DNA of 64,000 bases, taken from contig NZ_CP119967.1 of the NCBI RefSeq assembly GCF_029543085.1, positions 6,331,001 through 6,395,000 of the forward strand. The letters run 5' to 3'. Below, one piece after another: positions 43,919 through 53,657 of the stretch; position 1 is the stretch's first letter; every line of letters begins with the position of its first letter. A model generated the notes under the pieces. It was not told the DNA's origin. It saw nothing but the letters and a program-made list of their open reading frames with translations, and ran no database searches. The DNA is from Pseudomonas sp. A34-9 (lineage in GTDB: Bacteria > Pseudomonadota > Gammaproteobacteria > Pseudomonadales > Pseudomonadaceae). The position numbers and the translations under genes were made by a program.

Positions 43919-46273
43919 TCAGAAAAATTTTAGAAGCTTATTTGTCATTGTTTCACGAGCCGAGAAGTTCGCAGCAGCCGGCCAGGGATGAGCAGCATCG
44001 GTCCCGACTAAAGAACCGTCACCCCTAATACGGCGAGTCATTTGGGGTATGTCATTAGAGTCGGCAATTCCCAGCAATTTGTTTTTCGCCCAAAACCAGC
44101 CAGCCGTATCAATACAGGTGAAGGGCTCATCTTTTACACGATCAGGATTAACTATAATAGGCGGTCTGATTTGCGCATCCAGTTGTGCAATTGTGGCAGC
44201 ATTTTGAATTGGTAGCGTCGCAGTCTGCGCGCCAGTAACTGTAGGTCCAGAAATGGTAATACCCCACCAAGAAGTGTGTTTCCACCAGTTATTTGAAAAA
44301 GTACTAGCTTGCAGCCACCCTCTGTAAACCCAATAGTTTGCATAGTTTGCCCTGCCTGTAAGCTGCTTCAAACCACGCCCTCTAAAGTCCCCACCATCAT
44401 TGTATTTTATATTACCGAGCCAACCATTATAATTTTTGGCGCTGGCATAACGCCTAAAATAATCATGTGGTGTACCATTGTATAGTTCAGATACTGTATT
44501 GAGCTGACCAGACTCCACTCCTGCCTGCCCAAAAAAGTGAGAGCGTCTCAAGCGGCCAACTATTAGATATTTAGCAAGTGTTTTATTTATGTGGACAATA
44601 TATTTATTAATGTTTGCATCGGACGCGGCCGGGTAAACCCCCTTCATATCGCTCTTGGTAAGCCAACCACACTGGCTGAAGGTACGGATAAATTCTTTAG
44701 GAGGAAAATGCCAATGCATATGATCGATCCCTACCAATGCTGCCTCCTCCCAGAATCCCAAGGCTTGCTGGTGAGACTTCAACTTTGCGTATTGATCTTC
44801 CGGCAGCGGACCGCCCTCCGCAACCTTCTTTAACCAATCATATCGAGTATCAAAGTCATTTCTACACCACTCACTTGGGAATTTGCACACTAGTCGCTTT
44901 ACACGATCTTGAACTTCAGACTTTTCAAGTAATGACTGCGTCAACTGGCGCTCTGCGACGTATCTAGTTGAAAGATCCTGCTGCTCATTAGCCGAAAGAG
45001 TTGCATATGCGGGAGATTTGGCGATGCTAACAGCATCTAGATTATCAGAAACGACTTTACCAGCATCCAAATTTAATACAGCTCGGATGAATTGAGATTG
45101 GCAGTGGCTATCAGCGTCTGTATCGTCATCTACTAACTGCCACCCTTGCCAATGCGGAAAATCTGCATCGCTAAATTTAGTCACAGAAAAAGAATTGAGA
45201 TCTATCCAACCAGCCTTACTTTCCTCACCAGTTTTTCCTGGAATTTTTATTTTCCGCCAATGGGCCGCATCAGCTGGCATAAGTTGGTCACCGCTCAACA
45301 CTCTACCGAACCTAAGCAGTTCGAATCCCGCGCTAGGCGACTTTGGAAACTTTTCGGTCGCTGTGTTATATAGGTCGTATTCATAACTACCACTCTCGGC
45401 CTGCGAGCCTAGCTCAAAGCCAGAATGGCTATATGTAGTAAGCTTGCACTGCCCTTTGGCGTAACTCATCCTAAGGAACATGCCATTTTGCAGCTCCGAA
45501 GCTAACGACCAATCATACCCCTGAACTGAATCGTTGACATTTGATGTGGGCGCCCCAGCTTCCTGAATCGGGGCTGGCCCCGAAGGCATGGCGGGGCATC
45601 TATATACAACGGGAGAATCATTCTGTGCTGATAGAATATTATTTGGCGCTCTTTCATAAATAAGAACCTCTGGAGGAATAAAAAAATAAGTATCTCCCCA
45701 AACGCAATCTGAGCGCCCATGACCTGTCTGAAATTTTAAATCCCTTTCTTTCCTACCTACTAGATTCTCAATTTGGCCTTGATCAGCGACTACTTCAAAA
45801 TGAATTCTCCCGCTCTCTCCATATATACTACCCGCCTCACCAATTTTATCTTTACGGGCAATCGCTTTACCCTTCTGTGGCGCTGCAATTAATATTTTCG
45901 AAAGGTGCATGTAAATAGAAAAAAATACGACCTTCGCCTTTTCGCCTTCACCTATTTCTGTTTCATGTCGAATAACCACACATCCGTCATCAGTCCATTT
46001 GTTCCGATAGCGTAATGCATGATCTGGAGGCGCAGTGCTTTCAAGGGTAGGCTGACGAAAATAAACCAGAGTGCCATCTGAGATAGCCTTTACGGGCAAT
46101 GTACCCCCTCCTTCTTGAGGAGCAGTTAGATGGATGCCACCATGCCAATTAAGGTCAAAACTCAGCGGATAACCACCATCACCAGGAATGCCACCCACCA
46201 TGGCACGTGCCAGATAAGCGTCGTCGGTTTCACCCGCCACTGGAGCAGGAATAAAGGGAGGGCTAATGATCAT
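43919..46273 (-). CDS. Putative T6SS peptidoglycan-hydrolase effector (M23-like + GH19 lysozyme-like)
   Basis: This is a 784-residue protein without a signal peptide. Residues about 40-165 resemble an M23 peptidase: LNWHGGIHL, FFSIYMHLSK and ESGRIHFEVV. His44, His123 and His158 match family positions, but the usual Asp is His48 and the first His of HxH is Arg156, so activity is doubtful. A middle region has SH3-like segments (AAHWRKIKIPG). From about 500 there is a GH19 chitinase/lysozyme-type domain: HFFGQAGVESGQLNTVSELY, with Glu587 and Glu596 as candidate catalytic acids, and FRGRGLKQLTGRANYANYW. Position directly after vgrG, lack of signal, and exported neighbours fit a T6SS effector acting on cell wall. 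Base composition is markedly AT-richer than neighbours, suggesting transfer. Confidence 0.8.
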   Translation of the reverse strand: MIISPPFIPAPVAGETDDAYLARAMVGGIPGDGGYPLSFDLNWHGGIHLTAPQEGGGTLPVKAISDGTLVYFRQPTLESTAPPDHALRYRNKWTDDGCVVIRHETEIGEGEKAKVVFFSIYMHLSKILIAAPQKGKAIARKDKIGEAGSIYGESGRIHFEVVADQGQIENLVGRKERDLKFQTGHGRSDCVWGDTYFFIPPEVLIYERAPNNILSAQNDSPVVYRCPAMPSGPAPIQEAGAPTSNVNDSVQGYDWSLASELQNGMFLRMSYAKGQCKLTTYSHSGFELGSQAESGSYEYDLYNTATEKFPKSPSAGFELLRFGRVLSGDQLMPADAAHWRKIKIPGKTGEESKAGWIDLNSFSVTKFSDADFPHWQGWQLVDDDTDADSHCQSQFIRAVLNLDAGKVVSDNLDAVSIAKSPAYATLSANEQQDLSTRYVAERQLTQSLLEKSEVQDRVKRLVCKFPSEWCRNDFDTRYDWLKKVAEGGPLPEDQYAKLKSHQQALGFWEEAALVGIDHMHWHFPPKEFIRTFSQCGWLTKSDMKGVYPAASDANINKYIVHINKTLAKYLIVGRLRRSHFFGQAGVESGQLNTVSELYNGTPHDYFRRYASAKNYNGWLGNIKYNDGGDFRGRGLKQLTGRANYANYWVYRGWLQASTFSNNWWKHTSWWGITISGPTVTGAQTATLPIQNAATIAQLDAQIRPPIIVNPDRVKDEPFTCIDTAGWFWAKNKLLGIADSNDIPQMTRRIRGDGSLVGTDAAHPWPAAANFSARETMTNKLLKFF

Positions 46274-46313
46274 TCAAAAAATTCCTTGTTCATATTGTCG
46301 CTTGTCCGTCCGC

Positions 46314-48350
46314 TCAAAGCGAGAAAGGGTAATCAACTGTCGGCTTAACCTTCTCAGGCACCGCATTCCCCAACGCCTGATCCATCAAACTCCCCGCCTT
46401 ATCCTTATCCGCCGCCCCCGGCAGCACCGGCGGTTTAATCCCGATCCCTGTGCCGGAGCCAGCCGAGCCACCCGCGTTGATTTTGATCACCGGCCCAACC
46501 ACCGTCACGCCACCGCCATCGAGCTTGATAAAGCTCCCACCCCCAAGAATGGTCAGCTCCGTCCCCGCCTCAATAACAATCTTGTCCCCAGCCTTGAGGT
46601 GAATCTCTTTGCCCACACTGGTCAGTTGCGCAGTCCCCAACTTCACATGCTGGTTCTGCCCAACCGTGAGGTGATCATCCAGCTTCGCTTCAACCTTGCG
46701 GTCGGAGATCGTGGTGCGGTGTTCTTCGGCCTTCAGCTCGGTGTAGGTGTTCTTCACCACCGTGTCATGACGTTCATTCCCGACCCGAATCTTCTGATCG
46801 TGCTCAATGTTTTCATCCCAATCACGCTGGGCATGAATGTAGATCTGCTCCGCACCTTTCTTGTCTTCGATGCGCAGTTCGTTATACCCACCACCACCCG
46901 GCGAGCTAAGCGTTTTGAAGACGCTGCGGGTTTTGTTTGCCGGCAAGGCGTACGGCACCGGGTTTTCCTTGTGGTACAGGCAGCCGGTGACGAGGGGTTG
47001 GTCGGGGTCGCCTTCGAGGAAGGTGACGAGGACTTCCATGCCGATGCGCGGGATGGAGATGGCGCCGTAGCGGTCGCCGGCCCAGGAGCTGGAGACGCGC
47101 AGCCAGCAGCTGGTTTTGTCGTCGGCGAGGCCTTCGCGATCCCAGTGGAATTGCACTTTGATGCGGCCGTATTGGTCGCAGTGGATTTCTTCGCCTTTGG
47201 GGCCGGTGACCATGGCGGTCTGGCTGCCGAGGACGCGTGGTTTCGGGTGTTCGAGGGCCGGGCGGTAGAACACGTCCCACGGGGTGGCGAGGAAGGTGTT
47301 GCGGTAGCCCTGATGGAAGTCGTCCTTGTTGTCGGTGGTGTCGCTGGTCACGCCTTCTTCGAGGACTTGCGGCTGTTTGCCTTCGTGGAAGATTTCGGTG
47401 AGCAGCCACAGGTCGTTCCACTCGCTGCGCGGGTGGTCGGACAGGGCCATGAAGTGGCCGCTGACCAGTTTGGTCTGGTCGCCGCGACCTTCGGCCTGAC
47501 GGTAGTCGGCGCGGTGGCGTTCGAGGGCGCGCTGGCTGAGGAACTTGCCACGGGCGCGGTCGATGAAGCGACCGGGGTAGTCGTAGTCTTCCAGATCTGG
47601 CTCAGTGCTCTCGCCTTCGGGTTTGTACGCGGATTCCATTTGCAGGCGCGGTTTTTCGAAGTCGTAGTCGCGGCGCGTGGTGCGGCTGGTGCGGGTTTCC
47701 AGGCGCAGTTTGAAGCCTTTGATCACCGGTTCTTCGGCGATCATGCCGCTGCCTTGCACATACGCGGTCGGCTGGCCGAGGTCGGGGAACACGGTCTGGT
47801 CGTCGCCGAACACCAGCAGGTGGCCTTTGTCGCTGTGCTGGAAGTGGTAGTGAATGCCTTCCTCTTCGCACAGGCGCTGAACGAAATGCAGGTCGGTTTC
47901 GTCGTACTGCACGCAGTAGTCGCGATCCGGGCACGGCTGGCTGAGCTGGAAGCTGTAGGCGTTGCCCTTGATGCCGTGCTCTTCGAGGATCAGCGCGATG
48001 ATTTTCGGCGCCGACATCTGCTGGTAGATGCGCTGGTTGGTGCGGTGATGCAGGTATTGCAGTTGCGGCACCATCGACACTTTGTAGCGGGTCAGGCGCT
48101 TGCCGGCATCGCCTTGGGCGACGCGGTAGATCTGCCCGTGGATGCCCGAGCCTTGTGGATCGAATGCGAGAAACGCCTGTTTGTGCAGCAGTTGTTCGAG
48201 GTCCAGATCAGGGTTTTCGCTGACCAGTTCGAGGTCGAAACGATACGGCTGGCTGATGCCTTCGGTGCCGGTGAACGACAGCACTTGCAGGTCGCCCACG
48301 TAGTCTTCGACCTTGAGGCTGAAGTGGGTTTCGTTAGCTGGGTTGAACAT
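46314..48350 (-). CDS. vgrG: Type VI secretion spike protein VgrG
   Basis: This 678-residue protein forms the trimeric tip of the T6SS needle. The gp27-like N-terminus begins FNPANETHFSLKVEDYVGDL. The gp5 OB-fold shows CDQYGRIKVQFHWDREGLAD, SCWLRVSSSWAGDRYGAISI and PRIGMEVLVTFLEGDPDQPL. The C-terminal beta-helix with DUF2345-like part (VEAKLDDHLTVGQNQHVKLG) ends in a short Gly-rich tail without an extra toxin domain. The ATG at 48350 matches the standard start. It lies 28 bases behind the kinase gene and 40 before the effector, the order expected for a dedicated vgrG-effector pair. Confidence 0.95.
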   Translation of the reverse strand: MFNPANETHFSLKVEDYVGDLQVLSFTGTEGISQPYRFDLELVSENPDLDLEQLLHKQAFLAFDPQGSGIHGQIYRVAQGDAGKRLTRYKVSMVPQLQYLHHRTNQRIYQQMSAPKIIALILEEHGIKGNAYSFQLSQPCPDRDYCVQYDETDLHFVQRLCEEEGIHYHFQHSDKGHLLVFGDDQTVFPDLGQPTAYVQGSGMIAEEPVIKGFKLRLETRTSRTTRRDYDFEKPRLQMESAYKPEGESTEPDLEDYDYPGRFIDRARGKFLSQRALERHRADYRQAEGRGDQTKLVSGHFMALSDHPRSEWNDLWLLTEIFHEGKQPQVLEEGVTSDTTDNKDDFHQGYRNTFLATPWDVFYRPALEHPKPRVLGSQTAMVTGPKGEEIHCDQYGRIKVQFHWDREGLADDKTSCWLRVSSSWAGDRYGAISIPRIGMEVLVTFLEGDPDQPLVTGCLYHKENPVPYALPANKTRSVFKTLSSPGGGGYNELRIEDKKGAEQIYIHAQRDWDENIEHDQKIRVGNERHDTVVKNTYTELKAEEHRTTISDRKVEAKLDDHLTVGQNQHVKLGTAQLTSVGKEIHLKAGDKIVIEAGTELTILGGGSFIKLDGGGVTVVGPVIKINAGGSAGSGTGIGIKPPVLPGAADKDKAGSLMDQALGNAVPEKVKPTVDYPFSL

Positions 48351-48378
48351 AAAGTGCTCCCTGTTCGAATGTCGTCCG

Positions 48379-49380
48379 TTACGCCCGAAGTCGCAACCGT
48401 TGCAGCCAGGACGAAGTGGCGCCCAAGGCGTCACGCAATTGTTGGGCAGTGATGCTGCGTTCTGCCGGGTCGAAGCTCAGCGCGGTTCGCAGCGCTGGCC
48501 AGCTGTGTTTGGGTAAGTTCGCCGGCGCTTGCAGCTCGCGCTCCAGGTGCTCGTCGCGGGCCTGGATCGAGGGCAGGCGGCGGAACGGGTGTTTGCCGCC
48601 CGCCAGTTCATAGATCACGCAGGCCACGCCGTACACGTCCGCGCTGGCCGACAACGGTTGGCCCTCAAGCAGTTCGGGGGCGGCGTAGCCCGGGGTCCAG
48701 GCGTTGAAGCGTTCGCGGCTCAGGTGCGGCAGGCCGGGCAAGGTGCCCTCCTCTGCCTGGCCCAAGCCGAAGTCAAAGAGGCGCAGGCCGTCTTCGCTGA
48801 GCATGACGTTGCTCGGTTTCATGTCACCGTGCAGCACGCCGCGACCGTGGGCGTAGGCCAGCGTATCGAGCAGCGGCAGGACGATGTCGCGCAGTTCTTG
48901 CCACGGCAGGCCGAGGGGCCGCTCGCAGAGCAATTTGTCCAGGGTCAGGCCACGCATGTATTCCATGGTGATGAAGGCCCGCTGGCAGTCGGTGTCGACT
49001 TCAAAGGTGTGCGCACGCACGACGTTGTCGTGGCGCAGGCGTCGGGTCAGGGCGAACTCGCTGTAGAGCAAGGCACTGGCGTCCGGCGATTCGGCAAATT
49101 CTTCGCTGAGGATTTTCAGCGCAATGTAAGGATCGGGATCACCGAACTGTTCGTGCAGCAGATCCCGCGCCCGGTAAACAGCGCCCATGCCACCGGCCCC
49201 GAGCAGGCGCTCGAGGTGGTAGCGACCGGCGAGTACATCCGGCAGTGCACCGATGCTGGCCTTGGTTGGCGCCAGCAAAGGCTCTGCTTTGTTCTCCTTG
49301 GCGAAGGCGAAGTAGGTCAGGTTGTTGGCCTGTTCTTCGCTCATCAGCAAGTCATCGATTGGCGATTCGATATTGGTCAT
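48379..49380 (-). CDS. T6SS-associated serine/threonine protein kinase (Stk1/PpkA type)
   Basis: This 333-residue protein has a kinase domain from about residue 53: Gly loop LLGAGGMGAVYRARD, Lys89 in YIALKIL, catalytic loop VLHGDMKPSNVML (Asp186; HGD in place of HRD), and DFG at 203-205 in LFDFGLGQ. It lacks the transmembrane and periplasmic part of PpkA and so resembles the shorter Stk1 encoded in the P. aeruginosa H2 cluster. It should act with the phosphatase on the FHA protein to control assembly. ATGA overlap with the phosphatase gene upstream indicates coupling. Confidence 0.92.
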   Translation of the reverse strand: MTNIESPIDDLLMSEEQANNLTYFAFAKENKAEPLLAPTKASIGALPDVLAGRYHLERLLGAGGMGAVYRARDLLHEQFGDPDPYIALKILSEEFAESPDASALLYSEFALTRRLRHDNVVRAHTFEVDTDCQRAFITMEYMRGLTLDKLLCERPLGLPWQELRDIVLPLLDTLAYAHGRGVLHGDMKPSNVMLSEDGLRLFDFGLGQAEEGTLPGLPHLSRERFNAWTPGYAAPELLEGQPLSASADVYGVACVIYELAGGKHPFRRLPSIQARDEHLERELQAPANLPKHSWPALRTALSFDPAERSITAQQLRDALGATSSWLQRLRLRA

Positions 49381-50105
49381 TGGCGGATCACCACGGCTGT
49401 CAGGTTGTCGCGCGCGGCGCCACGCAAGGCGCCGTCGAACAAACGTTCCAGCGCCACGTGCGGCGCGCTGAGGCTGAGGGCGTTGCCGAGGGCATCGCTA
49501 CTCAGGCCCTGATACAAACCATCGCTGCACAACAGGAACGCATCGCCCGGATAGACCTCGAGTTCGAGGACATCCAAGGTCAGCTGTTCGGCGGCGCCAA
49601 CGGCTCGGGTCAAGGCCTGAGCCGCCGGATGCGCCGCCGCCTGTTCAACGCTCATTTGCTGTTCGTCGATCAGTTGCTGTTGCAGCGAATGATCCTTGGA
49701 CAGCTGATACAGCCGCTGCCCGCGCCACATATAGCAACGACTGTCGCCGGCCCAGATGCAGGCCGCGCGATTGCCTTCCATCAGCAGCGCCACGACGGTG
49801 CTGCCCATGATGCTGTCGTGGCGTCCGGCGGTGACCGTCAACTCCTGCCCCAAACGCCGGTTCAGCCAGTGCAGGCACTGGCGGATGGCTTTGAGGCGTT
49901 CGTCGAAATCCTCGTGTTGCGGCAATTCAGCCAGGCTGGCGACGATCAACTGGCTGGCGATGTCGCCACCCTGATGACCGCCCATGCCGTCCGCGACCAC
50001 CCACAGCCCCTGCTGCGGCGAGTCGAGGAAGGCATCTTCGTTGCGCGCCCGCACCTTGCCCGGGTCGGTACGCGCCGCGCTGCGCCAGGCACTGGCCACC
50101 AGCAT
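49377..50105 (-). CDS. T6SS-associated PP2C-type phosphatase (Stp1/PppA type)
   Basis: This 242-residue protein has the PP2C pattern: RTDPGKVRARNEDAFL, GLWVVADGMGGHQGGDIASQ, LLCSDGLYQGL and the final RDNLTAVVI, giving the acidic residues for two metal ions. It would reverse phosphorylation by the adjacent kinase. The start at 50105 overlaps the tssM stop in TGATG; the upstream in-frame stretch overlaps tssM and is not used. The stop overlaps the kinase start. Confidence 0.92.
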   Translation of the reverse strand: MLVASAWRSAARTDPGKVRARNEDAFLDSPQQGLWVVADGMGGHQGGDIASQLIVASLAELPQHEDFDERLKAIRQCLHWLNRRLGQELTVTAGRHDSIMGSTVVALLMEGNRAACIWAGDSRCYMWRGQRLYQLSKDHSLQQQLIDEQQMSVEQAAAHPAAQALTRAVGAAEQLTLDVLELEVYPGDAFLLCSDGLYQGLSSDALGNALSLSAPHVALERLFDGALRGAARDNLTAVVIRQ

Positions 50106-53100
50106 CAGAGCTGCACCGGCATACGGAAGGTACGCAGCACGCCCATGTCGAACGGGTTCGGCGTGCGCTGGCTGGTCAGCAGGTAGTTGGCGCGCAGGCC
50201 ACCCACGTCGGCTTTCAGCACCAGCACGTCGCGACCGCTCAGGTACTCGGTCTGCATCAGGTCGAACAGACGGAACAGCGACCATGGGCCGGAGTTCTTC
50301 TCGATACCGATCGGGCGCCCGGCCATTTTGTCCATGACCAGACTGGTGCGACCGTCTTCAGCATCGGTCGGCCATTTGAACGACATCGGCAGGATCGGAC
50401 CGTGGCGGTATTCCATGGTCTTGTCGCCGAACTTGAACTCGGATCGGCTGACGGCCGGGTCGAGGGTGTACGGCTCCAGTTTGAACTGCACGGTCGGCTC
50501 GGCCGGGTTGATCGAGAAGAAGCTCTGGCGAATCGTCAGGGCTGCCGCCATCTGGTCGAGATACATCTTCGACACCGGCAGGCTGTGGCCGTCGACGCTG
50601 CGCATCCGGTAGTTACCCGGATCACCGCTGACGAACGGACGCATGTAGCTGTCGAAGAAGCGGTCGACAGTGCCTTGAGCCCGGAAGAACTCGCGGAAAT
50701 CGCTGATCGCCACGTCGCTGGTGCTGCTGGCGCTGAACGGATAACGCTTGCTGATGGTTTTGCCATACACGCTGTACAGCTCGTTCTGATAACGGCCGTT
50801 CAGGTATTGGTAAGCATCGTTGAGTACCAGACGCCACGAGTCTTCGGCCAGCACGTTGAACCACACGCTCAACGGGCGCGGCAGGCGACCCGAGGCCGCA
50901 CGCAGGTTGGTCAGCGCATCACGCTGGCCGCTCATGCGGGTCTTGGCCATTTCGAACGCGGCTTGTTCCGGCGTACTGGAACGGGCCAGACCGGACAGTT
51001 GCAGTTGCAGGTCGTTGAGCGCGCTGAGGGCCGGAGTGAGGTCCGCCGCCGGGCCGTTGTTGTCATCGAGCAAACGATGCAGCGGTTCGAAGCGACGTTG
51101 CAGCGACTTCTTCGCGGTGTCCGGCAGGGTCTTCGCCACGTTCAGGGCCGAAGCCTTGTCCGCCACTGCAGACGCCAGTTTGCCGACTTTGCCCAGTTTG
51201 CCTTTCTGCCCCGCCAGTGCATCAGCGGCATCGCCGGCTTCATCCACCGGATCGGCGGCGGCCTGGAAGCGCGTGTTCTCGCGCACTTCAGTGAGCAAGG
51301 CCAGTACCGGCGAGTTGGCCGAAGTCAGGCCCGCCAGTTGCTCGGCGCCTTCACCGGCGTCGCTGATTGGCGGCAGTGCAACCTGACCGACGGCTTCGCT
51401 CCAGTAGTTGGCGTAGTCGCGGAAATACAGTTGCTCCAGCTCGACCATCAGACGACGCAAGTCCATGTCGCTGATGCCTGCGCCTTCGCCCAGCACCCAG
51501 TTGTCACGCAGGATGTCGGTGACCAGCGCCGAGCCCTGCACCGAGAAATACTGTTGATAACCGGTTTGCGTGTAGAAACCCGGGATCACGTATTCGGTGC
51601 CGATAAACAGCGAGCCTTGTGGACCGAGGTGTTGGCTGAAGCGATAGTCCGGCAGGTTGCGTGCCTGCTCGCGGAGCATGCGGTAAACCACCGTGGCCAG
51701 CGATTCGCTGCGCAAGACCTGACGCGCCTGGGTAACCAATTGGTCGTTCAGCGGGTAGATAAACGGCTGCTGCAGCAGACGTTCCAGATGCGCGTTCAAA
51801 CCGTTTTGCACAGCGGTGTTGCCGGTGTAGCGCGTCGACCAGTCAGTGGCGACCCAGTCCTTGAGCCACGCCGCATCGCGACGGTCCTTCATGTTCAGCA
51901 TCAGGTACGCGCGCAGGCTGTTGAGCAGGCGGTCGCGGTCCTTCATGTTGGCGCGGATCTGCCCTTCGAGCATCGTCGCCACCCGTGGCAGCAGTTGCTT
52001 TTCAAGCTCGCGCTCGTAAGCCTCCTTGACCACTGGATTGACGTCTTCGCCCTGATACAGACCGCCACGTTCGTGGTACGAAACGTCGCCCTTTTTCGGG
52101 AAGACCTGTGTCGCGGCGTAGCTGCTGTCGAGGGTTTTCAGCACGCCCATGGCGTCATCACGCGGCGACAATGCCGTGCGCTGCTGCGTCCAGTTCTGCG
52201 CCAGATTGCGCAGGTTTTCCAGACGCTCGTAGTTGGCCGAGAAACCGCCCGCCCACAGCATGCCAAACAATGCCAGTGCCGCCAGTGCGCCGACGTACAA
52301 CGCACGCTGGCCCCAATGGATGCGGCTGCGTTCGCGCTTGTCCAGACCGGCCAGATCGGCTTCGGGGAAAATAACCTGGCTGAGCAAATGATGGATGAAC
52401 CGCGAACGGCCGCTGCGCAAGGTCGGCAGCACACCGGCGCTCATGCCGAGGCTGGCGCCGATGCCGGCGGTGGTCGCGTCCATCTCTTGGGTCAGGTGCG
52501 GCGCGCTGGTCAGGTAGAAACCACGCAGTTGCGTGGCACGCTGGTAACGGTTGCCGGTGAACGCCATGTCGACGAACAGGCACAGGCGTTCGCCGATCTG
52601 CCCCAGTTGATGCGGGAAGTCGAGGATGCGGCCACGGCGCTGAGTATCGCGCTCGGAGTGCATGCGCATGATCACTTGGCTATTCAAGCGACGCAGCAGT
52701 TCTTCGAACTCGTTGCGCAGCACGGCCACGTCGGTGCCGACCTGTTCCTTGCGGAAACTGGTACCGAGCACCTGATCGCTTTCTTCGCGGGTCAGTTGAT
52801 CGAAGAACTCGTCGAAACCGAGCAGCTTGTCAGCCTTGCTCAGCACCAGATACACCGGCACGTCGACGTGCAGCTTCTGATGCACGTCTTGCAGACGACC
52901 ACGCACCTGGCGCGCGAGGGTATCGATGTCCTGCTCACTGCCGCCGAGCAGGGTTTCCACCGGAATGGTCACCAGCACGCCGTTCAACGGACGCCCGCGA
53001 CGACGTTTGCGCAGCAACTCCAGCAATGTCGTCCAGGCACTGCCGTCGACTTCCGCGTCAGGCTGGGTCAGGTAACGCCCGGCGGTGTCGATCAACACAC

Positions 53101-53644
53101 CGTGGTCGGCGAAGTACCAGTCGCAATGACGAGTGCCGAGGGTGTCGCGAGTCAGCTTGCGGTCGATCTTGTTGATCGGGAATTCCAGACCGGAAAAGTC
53201 CAGCAGACTGGTCTTGCCCGAGGCCTGCGGACCGATCAGCAGGTACCACGGCAAGTCACTGCGCCAGCGTTCGCTGCGGCCGCGATACAGGCTCGAGGTC
53301 TTCAGGGTTTTCAGCGCGTCTTTGAAGCGCGCCTTCAACTCTTTCTGCTCTTCGTCGATCAGCTCTTCGCGGCGGATACGATCCTGGCCGTCCTCGCTTT
53401 CTTCAACGGCTTTCTTGCGGATACCCGCGCGCCAGCTGACGAAGACCATGGTCAGGCCCCAGATCAGGAACAGCACGCTGATGGTCAGCAAACGCGAGGT
53501 CGCGCTCTCCCAGAACTTGTAGTCATCGACCGCCAACAACGGGCCGACAAACCACACCAGCAGTGCCACGAACAGCACCAGCAGCAAGGTCCAGACCCAG
53601 GTCTGGCGCAGGAAGGCGCCGACTTTCTTGAAAAACTTTTTCAT
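50105..53644 (-). CDS. tssM: T6SS membrane complex protein TssM (IcmF)
   Basis: This 1179-residue inner-membrane protein forms the trans-envelope complex with TssL and TssJ. Two N-terminal helices (about residues 17-38 and 53-71) precede a cytosolic GTP/ATPase-like domain with Walker A LLIGPQASGKTSLLDF (Gly138-Thr145). A third helix lies near 455 (ALYVGALAALALFGMLWAGG). The remainder is a large periplasmic part ending with the C-terminal VVS domain that contacts TssJ. I used the start MKKFFKKVG (53644), with AGGGACGTGTG before it. The phosphatase gene overlaps the stop. Confidence 0.96.
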   Translation of the reverse strand: MKKFFKKVGAFLRQTWVWTLLLVLFVALLVWFVGPLLAVDDYKFWESATSRLLTISVLFLIWGLTMVFVSWRAGIRKKAVEESEDGQDRIRREELIDEEQKELKARFKDALKTLKTSSLYRGRSERWRSDLPWYLLIGPQASGKTSLLDFSGLEFPINKIDRKLTRDTLGTRHCDWYFADHGVLIDTAGRYLTQPDAEVDGSAWTTLLELLRKRRRGRPLNGVLVTIPVETLLGGSEQDIDTLARQVRGRLQDVHQKLHVDVPVYLVLSKADKLLGFDEFFDQLTREESDQVLGTSFRKEQVGTDVAVLRNEFEELLRRLNSQVIMRMHSERDTQRRGRILDFPHQLGQIGERLCLFVDMAFTGNRYQRATQLRGFYLTSAPHLTQEMDATTAGIGASLGMSAGVLPTLRSGRSRFIHHLLSQVIFPEADLAGLDKRERSRIHWGQRALYVGALAALALFGMLWAGGFSANYERLENLRNLAQNWTQQRTALSPRDDAMGVLKTLDSSYAATQVFPKKGDVSYHERGGLYQGEDVNPVVKEAYERELEKQLLPRVATMLEGQIRANMKDRDRLLNSLRAYLMLNMKDRRDAAWLKDWVATDWSTRYTGNTAVQNGLNAHLERLLQQPFIYPLNDQLVTQARQVLRSESLATVVYRMLREQARNLPDYRFSQHLGPQGSLFIGTEYVIPGFYTQTGYQQYFSVQGSALVTDILRDNWVLGEGAGISDMDLRRLMVELEQLYFRDYANYWSEAVGQVALPPISDAGEGAEQLAGLTSANSPVLALLTEVRENTRFQAAADPVDEAGDAADALAGQKGKLGKVGKLASAVADKASALNVAKTLPDTAKKSLQRRFEPLHRLLDDNNGPAADLTPALSALNDLQLQLSGLARSSTPEQAAFEMAKTRMSGQRDALTNLRAASGRLPRPLSVWFNVLAEDSWRLVLNDAYQYLNGRYQNELYSVYGKTISKRYPFSASSTSDVAISDFREFFRAQGTVDRFFDSYMRPFVSGDPGNYRMRSVDGHSLPVSKMYLDQMAAALTIRQSFFSINPAEPTVQFKLEPYTLDPAVSRSEFKFGDKTMEYRHGPILPMSFKWPTDAEDGRTSLVMDKMAGRPIGIEKNSGPWSLFRLFDLMQTEYLSGRDVLVLKADVGGLRANYLLTSQRTPNPFDMGVLRTFRMPVQL

Positions 53645-53657
53645 CACACGTCCCTGT

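Noticed and set aside
46266-48452. Long plus-strand open frame opposite vgrG
   Set aside because: Antisense shadow; the first part is low quality and the rest is Val/Ala/Phe-rich without known motifs.
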